Shown here piece by piece: positions 20,858 through 31,811 of a stretch of 64,000 nucleotides of DNA. The position numbers were made by a program, and so were the translations under genes. Below the pieces are notes generated by a model. That model did not search any database. It was not told the origin of the DNA and worked only from the letters and a program-made list of their open reading frames with translations. The DNA comes from Parastagonospora avenae f. sp. tritici 18332-5 (taxonomy: Eukaryota; Ascomycota; Dothideomycetes; Pleosporales; Phaeosphaeriaceae). The DNA is taken from assembly GCA_022559985.1 (NCBI GenBank), contig JAFJTR010000014.1, forward strand, positions 1 through 64,000, read 5' to 3'. Each line of letters opens with the position of its first letter. The first letter of the stretch is position 1.

Positions 20858-23056
20858 TCAGAAACCAACAAAAACCCTTGGAAAGTCGTCTTCAGAATTG
20901 AGATCGAATCCAGGCATTCTTGGATGTCGTCCATCTGCCTCAAGTGTGCAATCGTAACATTCGAAGCATAGACGGCCATCAATATTCATGATCTGACCTG
21001 CCAAGAATAGTGCCCATGGTTGGCTTCCTTGCACAGGTATATATGTATGATATTGGTTGGTCCCGTCCATGGGGCGTTGCCGCCTTTTTGCCATCCACGT
21101 AGAGGCTCTGATTACGAGAGCTTTAGCAGGTTCGTGATGTCCAGGGCAAGTCCTTCTTTTGCTGAAACTGCTGACCATAGTCACGATTATGTCGTAGATT
21201 CCAGATACACCTATCAGTTCTCCGTATATCCTTGCGGCGAAAACAATTTGCTTTTGCATAGGGGCGTAGTCCAGTCTTCCTCTTTCAAGATTGAGATAGA
21301 GCGGAACATCGGGAGCTTCTCGCTTTGGTTCGCTGACCAGGCTGGAATGTCGTGCTATTACTGGTTGCATTGCTTCGTCGTCTTGCCCTGTCGCATAGCT
21401 ACTCCAATCGTCGGAAGACATGGTTTCTACATGCCCGTCGATATCATGGGAGGGTAGATTGTCAAATACGCGGTTCTCGCACCTGAATCCAATGGAGCTC
21501 GGTTCAATACTCATATTGAAGAGCAGATTAGGTAGAACGGTGTAGCCATTGCCTTGGTATCCAATTACTTGTGCACTCCACACGTTGTCAGATGGGTCAA
21601 GATTGTGTAGTGATGTCCCAGCATGGCATGTCGCAAGCAGTCTTAGTACTGCGCCAAAGTGAAGACCCTTTTCGAAGTCTCTGAGCAAGCCACCGAGCAA
21701 CTGTAGAGCGGTATTTCCCACATAGTCGTAGGCTCGGTAGAGATCCAGCTGTGTTGCATGCGCTAGTGTAGAATAATCGTCGCCTCCGAGTATTTCTGCA
21801 ATCGAGAGAATGATACAAACCACAATGATCTTCCAGCGTTGCACACATTCCGGTTCCACCTCTTTGTCATCACTTGCCTCCTCAAAGCGGCGAATTTCTT
21901 GATTGACATCATCGGAAGCAAACCCATCAAAACACTCGGCGACATTGTCGGCGGTCTTAGAATTAAAAAACTTGCACGCAAGGGCGACAGACACTCTACT
22001 CCCCGTAGCTTTCTTGCCCGAAGCTTTCTTGGTCCATTGTGGTAACGCACTTAATGTAGGTGCATGGCCGTCTTCGTCATGTCGCTCAACGACCCAGGTG
22101 AAGCTGAGTCTTTTCCGAATTTTTAAATTGACCTCGTAGAAATCGTTTTGTATCTTCTCTGGGCTCAAGTCGGCTGAGCCTCCTAAAGCGAGAAGTAACA
22201 TGGATCCAACTGTTTCGTTCCGGTAATGATGAATATGCTGAATTTCGCCCTCAGATGTTGGACCATCACCGTCGTCGAAAGCAAGGGGGTCCGTCTCATG
22301 ATGTCCGGTGGTTATAAGCGTCAAACCATCATATGCGCCTGGTGGTGAATCATTGCTCGAGATCCGAATGGGCCCGATCAGCCAGCCCACACTTTTTAAG
22401 CACGCAGCAACACGGACTACGTCTGCGCTTCTAGTGAGATAATGACTTCGTCGTCGTTGTACGACCCATCTCAGCAAGCCACCAACGTACTGGTCGTCTG
22501 TACCAAGGGTTCTGGATTCCGCGCTTGCCAACGTGGGAAGGCAAGTGCTACTAATAGCTTGCTCGAAAATAGTCGGTAGCGAGCGGGCCACTCCTTCACG
22601 GATGATGTGGTGGGCGTTATCGGTGAGTTGAGCATAGAGCAAGTCTTTAACACCTGGATCCACGGTCTCCTCGAGAAGAGCAGGTGCCATGCATTTCATA
22701 AACATCCGGACCCCGAATTCGTGGCCGAACAGATGTGATAGAGCGCATATCGTATAACCCACCAGCTGGGTTCGTGGATCTCCCCCGAAACAGTTACTCG
22801 GGTCATTATCGTTAAGATGTCGAATTCCGTTGGTTGTGAGAATGTGGCAAGTGGCTGGAAGAGCCTGGGGTGTGAATCCAAGGTCACTCACTCGTGTGAG
22901 AGAGCTGAGGCCAGGTATGTACTGGAATATTCGAACAAGGTTCTTGAGACCGCCAAAATGGTTCCACATTGATGTAACAAGCGTAGCCGTGGCCAAGAGG
23001 TCAGGTGGTCCGATTTGCAATCCCAATCTTCCATCTGGGTTGATGAGAGTGGTCAT
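20858..23056 (-). CDS. Conserved-looking fungal protein of unknown function
   Basis: Single exon, 732 aa, from the ATG at 23056. I do not recognise a named domain. The sequence is protein-like throughout: a hydrophobic helix-rich N-terminal half (LVTSMWNHFGGLKNLVRIFQ, TQLVGYTICALSHLFGHEFG), a middle with VRVAACLKSVGWLIGPIRIS, an acidic stretch (AFDDGDGPTSEGE), and a later helical segment RWKIIVVCIILSIAEILGG that could be membrane-associated. The tail ends in a Cys/His-bearing stretch (RLCFECYDCTLEADGRH). It carries no signal peptide. Convergent with the esterase (160 bp between stops). Repeat family A lies at both ends of the gene, so this may be an accessory, lineage-specific gene. Confidence 0.7.
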   Translation of the reverse strand: MTTLINPDGRLGLQIGPPDLLATATLVTSMWNHFGGLKNLVRIFQYIPGLSSLTRVSDLGFTPQALPATCHILTTNGIRHLNDNDPSNCFGGDPRTQLVGYTICALSHLFGHEFGVRMFMKCMAPALLEETVDPGVKDLLYAQLTDNAHHIIREGVARSLPTIFEQAISSTCLPTLASAESRTLGTDDQYVGGLLRWVVQRRRSHYLTRSADVVRVAACLKSVGWLIGPIRISSNDSPPGAYDGLTLITTGHHETDPLAFDDGDGPTSEGEIQHIHHYRNETVGSMLLLALGGSADLSPEKIQNDFYEVNLKIRKRLSFTWVVERHDEDGHAPTLSALPQWTKKASGKKATGSRVSVALACKFFNSKTADNVAECFDGFASDDVNQEIRRFEEASDDKEVEPECVQRWKIIVVCIILSIAEILGGDDYSTLAHATQLDLYRAYDYVGNTALQLLGGLLRDFEKGLHFGAVLRLLATCHAGTSLHNLDPSDNVWSAQVIGYQGNGYTVLPNLLFNMSIEPSSIGFRCENRVFDNLPSHDIDGHVETMSSDDWSSYATGQDDEAMQPVIARHSSLVSEPKREAPDVPLYLNLERGRLDYAPMQKQIVFAARIYGELIGVSGIYDIIVTMVSSFSKRRTCPGHHEPAKALVIRASTWMAKRRQRPMDGTNQYHTYIPVQGSQPWALFLAGQIMNIDGRLCFECYDCTLEADGRHPRMPGFDLNSEDDFPRVFVGF

Positions 23057-24089
23057 GGCGGCTGGTTCTGGTTCTGGTTCGACTTGTATGATAGGTCAAG
23101 TAATCACAAAACCTTCAGCATTCAGAAAGAAAAGCCTCGTGTATAGATATCGATAAACATGGGGAACTCGTCGATACCTAGGTAAATAGGTGGAATGAGA
23201 TTATCCTCGAGTCAGCCTATCGGCGCTCTATAATGCTCGTATACGTGCAGAAATGTACGGCCCCGACGTAAGCTTTGCTGCTCGACCAATATGGGATGCG
23301 AGAGTTATCACAGGGAGGCGGCAGCTTGCGTATGATTGGGTGTAGATGTTATCAGGCTGAAAGCGAGGCACATTTGTCCTCGACCATCACCCTCCGTCAT
23401 GAATATGAGCCTCGCGTGTTAACAATTTCCGGTGAAGGGAGAATGTATGTGCTAGAATGAGTGAGGGGTCAATGTCAGCCTGGAGGACGGGGTTGGCAAT
23501 TTTGAACATAAGTAGATATGCTAGTAAAATCGTAACGGAACCCGTAGGCCAATCGCTTCCAACACTTCTCCTAGTTATCGTGACGATATCTAGTATAGCA
23601 GAAACGACTTGTTTGTGAATAGATAACTAGGCATTAAGCACTATAGAAGTTTTTTTAGTTCGCAGACAACAACAACAACAAATCTATTAGCTATACAGCA
23701 GTTATATTAACGGCTCGCTATTCTCTCAATTGGTTGTTCATGTCGCAGCACCAAAACTGTTTTCTGCTGTCGGTAGGCGAAGAACAGTAAATATCCTAAG
23801 ACTAGCTTCAGAAATTTTGACGGATCGGACATCTGAACCTATTGTTGACGTCCTATGGTTGCGTGTGGAGTAGGGCGGTGGGTGGGGGTTATATCTAAAG
23901 TCTCCGGATGGATGACTAGACAAGACCAACCGTGTGCAGGAATACGAAATGTATACTTTGCAGATATCCGACTCGCAGCGATAGTATAGCTCAGGTGTAC
24001 ATGCTGTTTAAAACTCAAGTGTGGTGAAAAAGTGCTCGCAAACATTAACACTTTCCATTATGTACCCACGTCAGCAACTACCCTCCCAT
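23057..24089. other. AT-rich intergenic region with repeat remnants
   Basis: 1.03 kb between the unknown gene and the NRPS-like gene. Contains an AT-rich tract with a short acaaca microsatellite (~23667-23682) and copy 3 of repeat family A. TA-rich words such as ctagtatagc fit RIP-mutated repeat debris. No gene seen. Confidence 0.5.
23849..23925 (+). repeat. Dispersed repeat family A, copy 3
   Basis: Begins cgtcctatggttgcgtgtgg and includes ggtgggggttatatct and gatgactagacaa. Same orientation as copies 1 and 2. Confidence 0.75.
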
Positions 24090-27000
24090 CTACTTCACAT
24101 TCCCCATGATCCACTCCCACATCCTCTCCACATACCCCTCATCCAACGGCCTCACATCCCTCAACACCCCAACCCTCTTCTTCGTCTCCTGCATACCAAA
24201 CACCGGCCTCTCCTTGCCCTTTTCCTCCACCCACTCACCCCCATACGCCTCCTTCCACAGCCCCAGCAACTTCATCGCAGAATGCTCACTCCCTTCAGCT
24301 TGCTCCAGCCTCCTCACCCACTCCCCCGGCGTCACGATATCAAACTCTTCTTTATTCTTCAGCCACTGCAACATCTGCCTCCACGTCGGATCCGTATGAG
24401 GATTCAAGACATGATAAACCGGCAACCCCTTCCCCTCTGCCTCCACCGGGTTCGCAATGTCCAAAAACGACTTCGCAGCGATATCGACCGGCAACCAATC
24501 CAGCGGCTCGTCACCAAGGTCTGGAAGACACTTGATCAGCCGCGCAGTACTCAGCATCATCGGCCACGCTTCTTTCGTGTTCCATATCCCCGTAACCGAC
24601 GCGCCGGCAAGCTGTCCGACTCTGACGACTGAAATCCGGCCGTGGAGACGCGTCTGCTCGTGTGCGGAGAGGCAAATGTGCTCTGCGACCCATTTCGAGC
24701 GCGAGTAGCCTAGGGGCGAGGCGGATGATGGGTTGGGCTGGATGAGTTCTGGAAGATGGCCGGAAGCGTTGGGCGCGCTGTTTATGATCGATGCGGTGGA
24801 GGAGCAGTAAATGAATCTCGGTGGATCAGGACGCGGGACGGCGAGACATAGGTTGAGGAGGTTGTGCACGCCGGCGATGTTGTCTTTCACAAAGCTGCGG
24901 AGTTTGAGGCGGAAGTTGACGGTCCATGCGATGTGGATGATGGAGGTTGCTGAGGTAGCTAGGTGGGTGTAGAGGTCGGCGCTGAGGCCGAGATGGGGGT
25001 CGCTGAGTTGGGACGGGATAATTTTGACTTTTTGGGAGATGAGATTGGCTAGGCCTCGTTGTTGGAGAGCTTTGCTGACGCGTTCTTGTGCTGCGTGCTG
25101 GTCTGCGCCGCGGACTAGGCAGTATATTGTTTCAACGTCGGTGTTCTTTTGGAGAAGATCGAGTATGTGTGCGCCTAACGCACCGGTAGCTCCAGTGAGT
25201 ACAATCACCTCTCCGGTCTTCATCTTCGCCTGGCCGTTTGTCTGACTTGAAGCGCGATGCTGCTCAAAAGAGCCATATTGCTTCACGAGATCCATTATCA
25301 ATTTCTCCTCATCCTCCTCGCTCGCATCCTCCTCGCCATGTCGCTTCCGTAGCACGTAATCAGTGAGCCGTCGAATCGTTCCACAGTCTTCGATAACACT
25401 CATTGGTAGCTCTTTGGAGCAGTCAGGTATGAGTCGTCTTAGGCGAGTCCGCAGCTGCATACAGGCGATAGAGTCGACACCATAGGAAAACAAGTCCATG
25501 TCCTCCGAGAGCTCATCTGACTGAGAAGTCATATCCTGGATGAGGCCAATAAGATGCTTCGGTAGATCTTCATCTGCCACCTCTGTTGCTCCATCCGCTT
25601 CTTGAGACTCGTAGGCTGCATTGACAATCTTCTCAAATCGAGCATCGGCTGCCCTCCTGATGAGCGTACCTTTGCTGCTCTTCTCCAGTAGCTGGCTTTG
25701 ATGCGGTAGGGGTAATAACATGTGGAATGGTATGCGAGCGTGATGTTGACTTTCGCGATTCAACTTCTCTACCGTTGGTTTGATGATTTCGAGAAGCTCT
25801 TGGTCAGATACTTGACTAGATTGCTCAGAGCGTAGTAACAGTGCGCCAGGAAAGGGTCGACCATCTCCGAATATCACTACATCATCTAGGTGTGGCGAGG
25901 TTGCTATTGCTGCTTCGAGTGGTGCGGGATCGAACTTTTTGCCAGTGATCAGAGTCAATTGTGAGTCTGCGCGCGAGTGATATAGCCAGGCACCTAGTAT
26001 GCGAGGATGGCGTGCAAAGAGGTCAGCAGTTGCGAATGATCCATCTTCGCGATTCTTCTTAGCCTGAGATCCGTCAGCAATAGCCTTAGTCTCCATGAAG
26101 CGCTTCTTACCATGTGCGGCCAACCAGGCTTGACGACCAGTTCCGCAAGATCGCCATCTCGAGGTTCGAAATCGACCAGACTAGGAGGATTGTAGTTTCG
26201 CAGATACTGCCAGTCCTGGTCCAATTGAAAGTCACGGAAAGACGACAACAAGAAGCCACATTCGGCACTGCCGAATCTTGAAATGAGATTGATGCCGGCC
26301 TTTACCATTCGATCGCCGACCTCTGCGGGCAGCGCGGCGCCACCCACGCCAACAATGTCCATTCCTTGCAGCCAGCCCAGTCCCTGTTCGTCTGACTCCA
26401 TCATCTGAAGCACATATGGGACAGACGAGAAGTACTTTACTTTCGGGATCATCTCTTCTGACGAGTACGACTTGGCGACATCGAGACATTGGCAGATGTT
26501 CCGCGCTGTAATGGGAACATCTTTGCTCGGGAATAGCCAAATCATGGAGTTGCTAGTCCAGCACCGAAAAAGATCCGCGATGCCTCCATGATACAATGGC
26601 GTAGTTGTGAAAGATGCAATGCCAGGAATTTTCGGCAAATGTGGTAGGACTCCTATTGCTCCTCGATGCGATTGTGGTATGGGCTTGGGGAGACCCGATG
26701 AGGTTCCAGATGTGTGATGCAAGTAGGCAGTCGCCGTGTCATCAACCACAACCATGTCGATGCTCAGGTCGTCATCCTCTTTGATGACTTCAAATAGGTC
26801 TTCATCCTTCTGCAAGGGAAGCAGCCGTGACTTGAACCCGGCTACTTTCCCCTCCTTTGCCAAGGTTTCAGATTGCATCGCTCTTTCTGTATGCGCGCTA
26901 TCATACAGTAGTGTGGAAACCTCGCACGACTTGCAGAGGTGCAATATGGCTGCTGGTTGGCACTGAGGCGCGATCAACAGGACAGACCGACCAAGCTTCA

Positions 27001-27313
27001 TCAACCCCAGCCAGGTGAACAAAAATTCAGGGGAGCTGTGGCATAAGAGAGCAACTGTACTTTCGGTGTTACTCAAGCCACTTTTGAGTCGTGATGCAAA
27101 GACGTCGGTTCCTTGTTGGACATCGCCAAAGGTGAGGACCTTATTTGTCCACGCGATTCCATCTCGCTGTGGGATAGGAAAGCCAACCGCGGGAAGGAAA
27201 GCATGTAGTTGCGCCTGCAAATCCACGAATTCAGGGACGGTTCGGTAGGCCTTGGGTTTGCGTGAGAGGGCAGAAGCTTGACCCAAAGTGCAGGCAAAAT
27301 AGTTGGTCTGCAT
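24090..27313 (-). CDS. NRPS-like A-T-R enzyme (adenylate-forming reductase)
   Basis: Exons complement(join(24090..26063,26111..27313)), 1058 aa; the 47-nt intron (GTAAG donor, gctgac branch) joins GWPHM to AKKNREDGSF in phase 0. Residues 1-~540 are an adenylation domain, with YLHHTSGTSSGLPKPIPQSH as the A3-type core and YHSRADSQLTLITGKKFDP near its C-terminus. A carrier domain has FSYGVDSIACMQLR, with the phosphopantetheine Ser near 599. A thioester reductase domain follows with the NAD(P) motif TGATGALG (~690) and the SDR pair YSRSK (Tyr ~854, Lys ~858). Such proteins activate a carboxylic acid, load it and release it by reduction to an aldehyde or alcohol. There is no condensation domain. 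Relatives include aryl-acid reductases and, more distantly, LYS2. The substrate is not readable by eye. Confidence 0.94.
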
Positions 27314-30104
27314 GTCGCTGGGTCACATGGGCGACAGCTGGAGAATTTTTGTTGTAGATGGCGCGGCGTACCGATTTGTCGAACACCAGAACGGCAGAAA
27401 TTCGCCCGCGTGTGGACGCGGAGACGCTCCAGTGCATAGCTCAAGTCGTGACATCATGTGGACTGCCGGTCCCTGCATGTAGCAACACTGAAAACGTCAA
27501 GACAAAACCAGTGACTTAGAGGCTACGACCCATATTTACTGGTATCCTTACAATGGGTCTACTTGTTGCAGAAGAACACAGTACTGCAGTTTACAACTAC
27601 AGTGGGAAGAAAAGGGGTATCTACAGGCTCGAGTATCGCTAGGCTTTGATTGAGACGGCAGGGCCCTGTGTGAATTCGGGCTATACAATGAGCTTCAAGA
27701 TGGCTGATATGCCCTGGTCGCTTTCTGTCGTAGTTGACAACGTGTAGTATGACTAGAGTCGATGGATAAGGCTGTAGATCTACCCAGGGAAGGCGCGATG
27801 GGCACGGGCCACATGTTTCTCAATCGATTTCATGAGATTCGCGAGCTTTCAGCCGCCGTTGAGGCACTTGTCGCCTGCAACCGCAATCATCGGACCGAGT
27901 AGCGTCGCCTTTCGGATGCCCTCCACACCGGCTTCGTATGCGATATGGGCTCGACTGGATAGCATGAAGAAGTATAGTAAGTGAGGTCATGAGTGCAAGG
28001 TCAAGATTTGATGAAACAGACATCAAGCACTCGGCTTTCTATATCAAAGATCCAAGTTTGTTACCGGCCTTGGTACTATGACTGCTAGGATCAAAACAGC
28101 CGCCTAGATGATGTTGGCGACCTTTGCAAAGTTCAAGCAAGTAAAGTGAGTTCGCGATAGAGTTAGCAGGTGACCGCGCGCTCAAACCATGACGGCCAGG
28201 AACGGCTCTAGTGTCCATGATGCGGCGCAGCTGTTACCACGCGATAAATGGCTTGCGAGGGCTTGAGACGCGTGGTGGTGGTTTTGGTGTCCACGTCAGC
28301 AAGTGACGACGCTGGAAGCGACAACCCCTCACGATGGCTTCGAACATCGCGGACTACCATATCCGGCTTTGTTGGCATTCCAGGAAGGGTAATGCATCGC
28401 CACAATTGTCGAATCAATGGCAGCGAATCAGGCGAATGCCGCACTTTTTCGGTAGATCGCCACAGCAAAGTGACTAGTCAGAATTGAAAAGTCTGAAGGT
28501 TGGGACGTGGAGACGGTGGAATGGTCAAAGAAAGAGTCGCACAAGCGTCGTGAAAGTGCATGGAACGCGACGCTCGGGCGGGTGAGCGTGATGCGATGGC
28601 GGTCTTCCCACAGCATGGGTGCAGGAATCATGGTCGGGGCACATGTATGATCGTGAGCTGTTTCATCGGTTACAGTGGTGTCCCGAATGTCAGGTCAGAT
28701 ACACAAAGACTAATGCCCGGCAATTGTACGTCGCAATGGTGTTGCACACCGGCCATCTTCGGATGCAAGAGGCGTACAAGTGGCAATGGCAATGGCAACG
28801 GCAAACACAGATTTTGGACGCGATCCATAAATCTGCTTCCTGATCGGGATTTGTCAAATGCGAAAGACGGTGTTGAGTCGAGCTTGTGCAGCATTTGTCC
28901 GTGCGTCCCGGCGGCGCTTATGCACGCTGCCACCTACTTTCAGGAAAAACCGGAAGTCGTTGACGCTTGTTGCTCTAGTGATAACATTAGCATCAGTGTT
29001 TGAGGCGCTTTTGTTGGTGTTTGGCACAGCCAGATGGCAGCGACTGCCGCCCTGACTGCAAAGCCGAGCCTGAAACAGTGCGACAGCAGCGCCTCGATGA
29101 CTGCGGCAGGGCGACGCAAGGCTGCGGTGAAGTTGGATGATGCAGCCGAGGTGGGTTCGAAAGGCTGTGGAGCTCGGCCCGTTGGCACTGGGCAGCTTTT
29201 GGAAGCGTCTCCACGGGCGCATGTGTCAGTCGCCGGGGTTTCCATGGGAAATGGCGAGTGCACGGCCACACCAAGGCCATGTCTGTTCGATGCTGATGAG
29301 GAGCATCCGTGGACCGTGGACCGTGGATTTTGCTATTGCCTCCGGGCCAAGCATACTTGTTCCCGCCGTCGCGAAATGATTGCTCTGCGCGCTCTGAAGA
29401 GCCTAGCCGCGTGCCTTGGCCACGGCGTGGAGGAATGCAGCACCAACCACAGGCGTTTGAATCAACGCGCATCCGGCAGGCGGCACAGGCATTGCGCCCT
29501 TAGCCCTGCCGGTGAGAGGTCGATTGAGGCTGCTGCTGCACGGTGTGGGGTATAGCATGGTAGCGGCTTACACCTAAATGCGACGCGTTTCTGAGACTGC
29601 TTCTGAAACTATTCGGCGCAGGCGGCGTAAAACATGCTGGCCGCACGTCAGACGCAAGGTATCTTCGGTGGAAGATGGGGTTGTGAGGTCGTCGAGCAGC
29701 AAACTGCAATCGATGGGAGGATAAATTGAGCAATTTCCTCACCTTGAGCGTTCGTGCCTTTTGGTCTGAGCGTATCATCACCGGGTTCGCGCTTGCCCAA
29801 CCCAGCACTAGCGCCAATTGTATGCAGTTTCCGCAGCGGCCAGTGCTTGTTGCTCGAGTGTATTTAGTCCCGTCGCCGGTCCACCACCCGCCTCTCTCCG
29901 CCAGCATTATCCCCCAGCGATTTCAACTCTCAAACATTGCATCTGCATTTGTAAGTCCCGCCCACCCATATATATCAACCCACTGTGCCCCGCGCTGCCC
30001 TGCAATTGCTCTCCATTGCCCTTCCCGTCGCCCACCTCAACCTCCGCCGATCTCCCGCTCACACAGCTTCTCCACAGGCATCGATAATCTCTCCACCGTC
30101 AACC
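27314..30104. other. Long intergenic region, 2.8 kb
   Basis: Lies between divergent genes: the NRPS-like enzyme (minus) and the DUF7707 gene (plus). It holds one copy of repeat family B (~27641-27750), short runs of an aatggc-type hexamer (28780-28806) and gtggacc triplets (29307-29326). Many open frames overlap on both strands because the stretch is GC-rich; none has a recognisable domain. A catatatatc element near 29967 and a GTAAGT at 29952 could belong to the promoter and a 5'-UTR intron of the DUF7707 gene. Confidence 0.45.
27641..27750 (+). repeat. Dispersed repeat family B, copy 1
   Basis: Contains ctttctgtcgtagttgacaa (27720), matching ttttccgtcgtagttgacga in copy 3 at 49919, plus agcttcaagat matching agcttcaggat in copy 3. 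The left edge aggctttgattgagacggca reads as the reverse complement of the left edge of copy 3, so this copy may be rearranged. Confidence 0.45.
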
Positions 30105-30759
30105 ATGCTCTACTCGTCTCTCGTCGTTGCCGCGTCGGCCTTTGCCGGCCTCGCGTCTGCCCAAGGCAACTCGAGCTTCAACACCCCCATTCCTTGCTGC
30201 ACTGTGCCTACCGGCAGCGTGCCCTCGTCCGAGAAGTCCGCTTGGTGCGAGGCCAACGTCAACACCTGCGTCGACATCTGCGGCGGCCAGGCCAACATCG
30301 CCAGCAACGGCAACTCTTGCGACGACGTAAGTTGTCTCCAGCATCCAAAAAAGAACTTGACTAACGCCCTCGTAGAGCTCCCTCAGCTTCACCTGTAAGT
30401 GCAGCAACGGCACCGACGCCCAGACCGCCATTGCCGCCTATGAGCAGTCCGTCCCCGCTCAGATGTGCTACTACTGGTACGGCCAATGCATCAACTCCAC
30501 CAACCAGAACCTCGCCCAGCAGTTCGAGTGCGAGAAGGCCAAGAACGCTACCTGCGGTCAGCTCAAGATCGATGAGAGCGGCGCCGTTTCCACTGCTTCC
30601 GCTTCTTCCTCGGGCGCCCAGGCTTCGCGCACTCCCGGTTCCTCTGCCAGCGGTTCTGCCGCCCCTGCTGCTAGCACTGGTGCTGCTGCCAACTTCGCCC
30701 AGTACGGCGCCCCCGTCGTCGCTGGTGGTTTCTTGGCTCTCTTCGGCCTTGCGTTGTAA
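30105..30759 (+). CDS. DUF7707-type secreted, probably GPI-anchored protein
   Basis: Exons join(30105..30326,30376..30759), 201 aa. The 49-nt intron has a GTAAGT donor and a ctaacgccctcgtag 3' end, and joins SCDD to SLSFTCKC in phase 0. A signal peptide (MLYSSLVVAASAFAGLASAQ) leads into a Cys-rich domain: PCCTVPTGSVP, WCEANVNTCVDICGG, TCKCSNGT, MCYYWYGQCI, FECEKAKNATCGQL. This cysteine layout is that of the fungal DUF7707 family. A Ser/Ala-rich linker and a C-terminal hydrophobic tail (GAPVVAGGFLALFGLAL) fit GPI attachment at the plasma membrane or wall. Molecular function is unknown. Confidence 0.88.
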
Positions 30760-31811
30760 ACAACAACAACCATCTTGGTGCGCAGCGGGCCGGTCTCTGT
30801 CGGACGGTGAAATGAGTGACTAAGAACCACAATCTTCTCTAGCATGAGCACACGGCGCATGGTGAGGGCGATTCATTGTCTTCAGCGTTCTCGGGCATTG
30901 GACATTTCCTCGTTCTCATTGGCGTTGTGTTGCATGACATTCATGGAGGTCGAGGCGGAGGATAGTAATGTGATTATATGAAGGATACACGACTTGCAAT
31001 ACCCAATCAACCATCAATTGTTCAACCACCCTCCTGTTTGTGCCCTTGTGATGCGCCTTTCATGTCGCCCGCCGCATTGTATCAGCTCGCCAATCGCCGC
31101 GTCACCCTCTCCCTTGCTCGTGTGATCATGATCCGATTGCTCACCAACTCGAACCGTTGCGCGCTTCATCTTGTATATCAGTTGCGAAATGCCGTTTATG
31201 GTAGACTATTGAACCTTGGTACAGCTGCCAGATGCGTCAACCAGACTGTCGTCCCCAGCTGCATGCGCCTCGACGCGGACGGCGATTCAATTGGCCAATC
31301 CGCGCTGGCGGCGATCAGCCGACCCAGGTTTCGAGTGCATTAGCCCAGCTGACCCTTGCTGCTTGAACGCAACTTTTAGAACTGTGTTGAGCAGCTTCGT
31401 TTCAACAATTTGTTTATCTTTGACGCTCGCAATCCTTTCCGAGGCACTCAAGACTCTCATCTCCGCGCCGACTCTCCGACTTGCCAATTGAAGCTTTTCG
31501 GCGTCGCCGCATCACAGGCAGCCGAGGCCAGAGGTCCTGCCGCTTACCGACAATACAGGTGCGTCGCATGAAAGTGCCAGCTTCGGCGGGCGGTGTAGCT
31601 CGAACAAAGTTTTCTGACCTACGCAAGTCTCCCGAAGGTATATAAACTGGCTTCCATCAGCTTGCTGAGATCATTATTCGCTGCGAAACCCACTACACAC
31701 CCCGCAGCCTACGTCAGAGCTTATCACTGCTACACACCGCGCACTCAACTATCACCAACAACTCTTCCGTACATCAGGACCTTCAGAACAGCAAAAACTG
31801 CATACAGAACC
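30760..31811. other. Intergenic region, GPD1 upstream
   Basis: 1.05 kb with the DUF7707 3' end and the GPD1 promoter. From 31599 to the GPD1 ATG the GPD1 frame is open without an ATG (see findings). Nothing else recognised. Confidence 0.5.
31639..31646 (+). promoter_or_regulatory. TATA box of GPD1
   Basis: TATATAAA, 166 bp upstream of the GPD1 start codon, followed by a C/A-rich leader. This is a good TATA match, as expected for a strongly expressed, stress-regulated glycolytic-branch gene. Confidence 0.6.

Noticed and set aside
28560..29907. Several 100-170-codon ORFs on both strands in the GC-rich gap
   Set aside because: Mutually overlapping on opposite strands, rich in Arg/His/Cys/Pro as expected for shadow frames, no domains and no coherent splicing.
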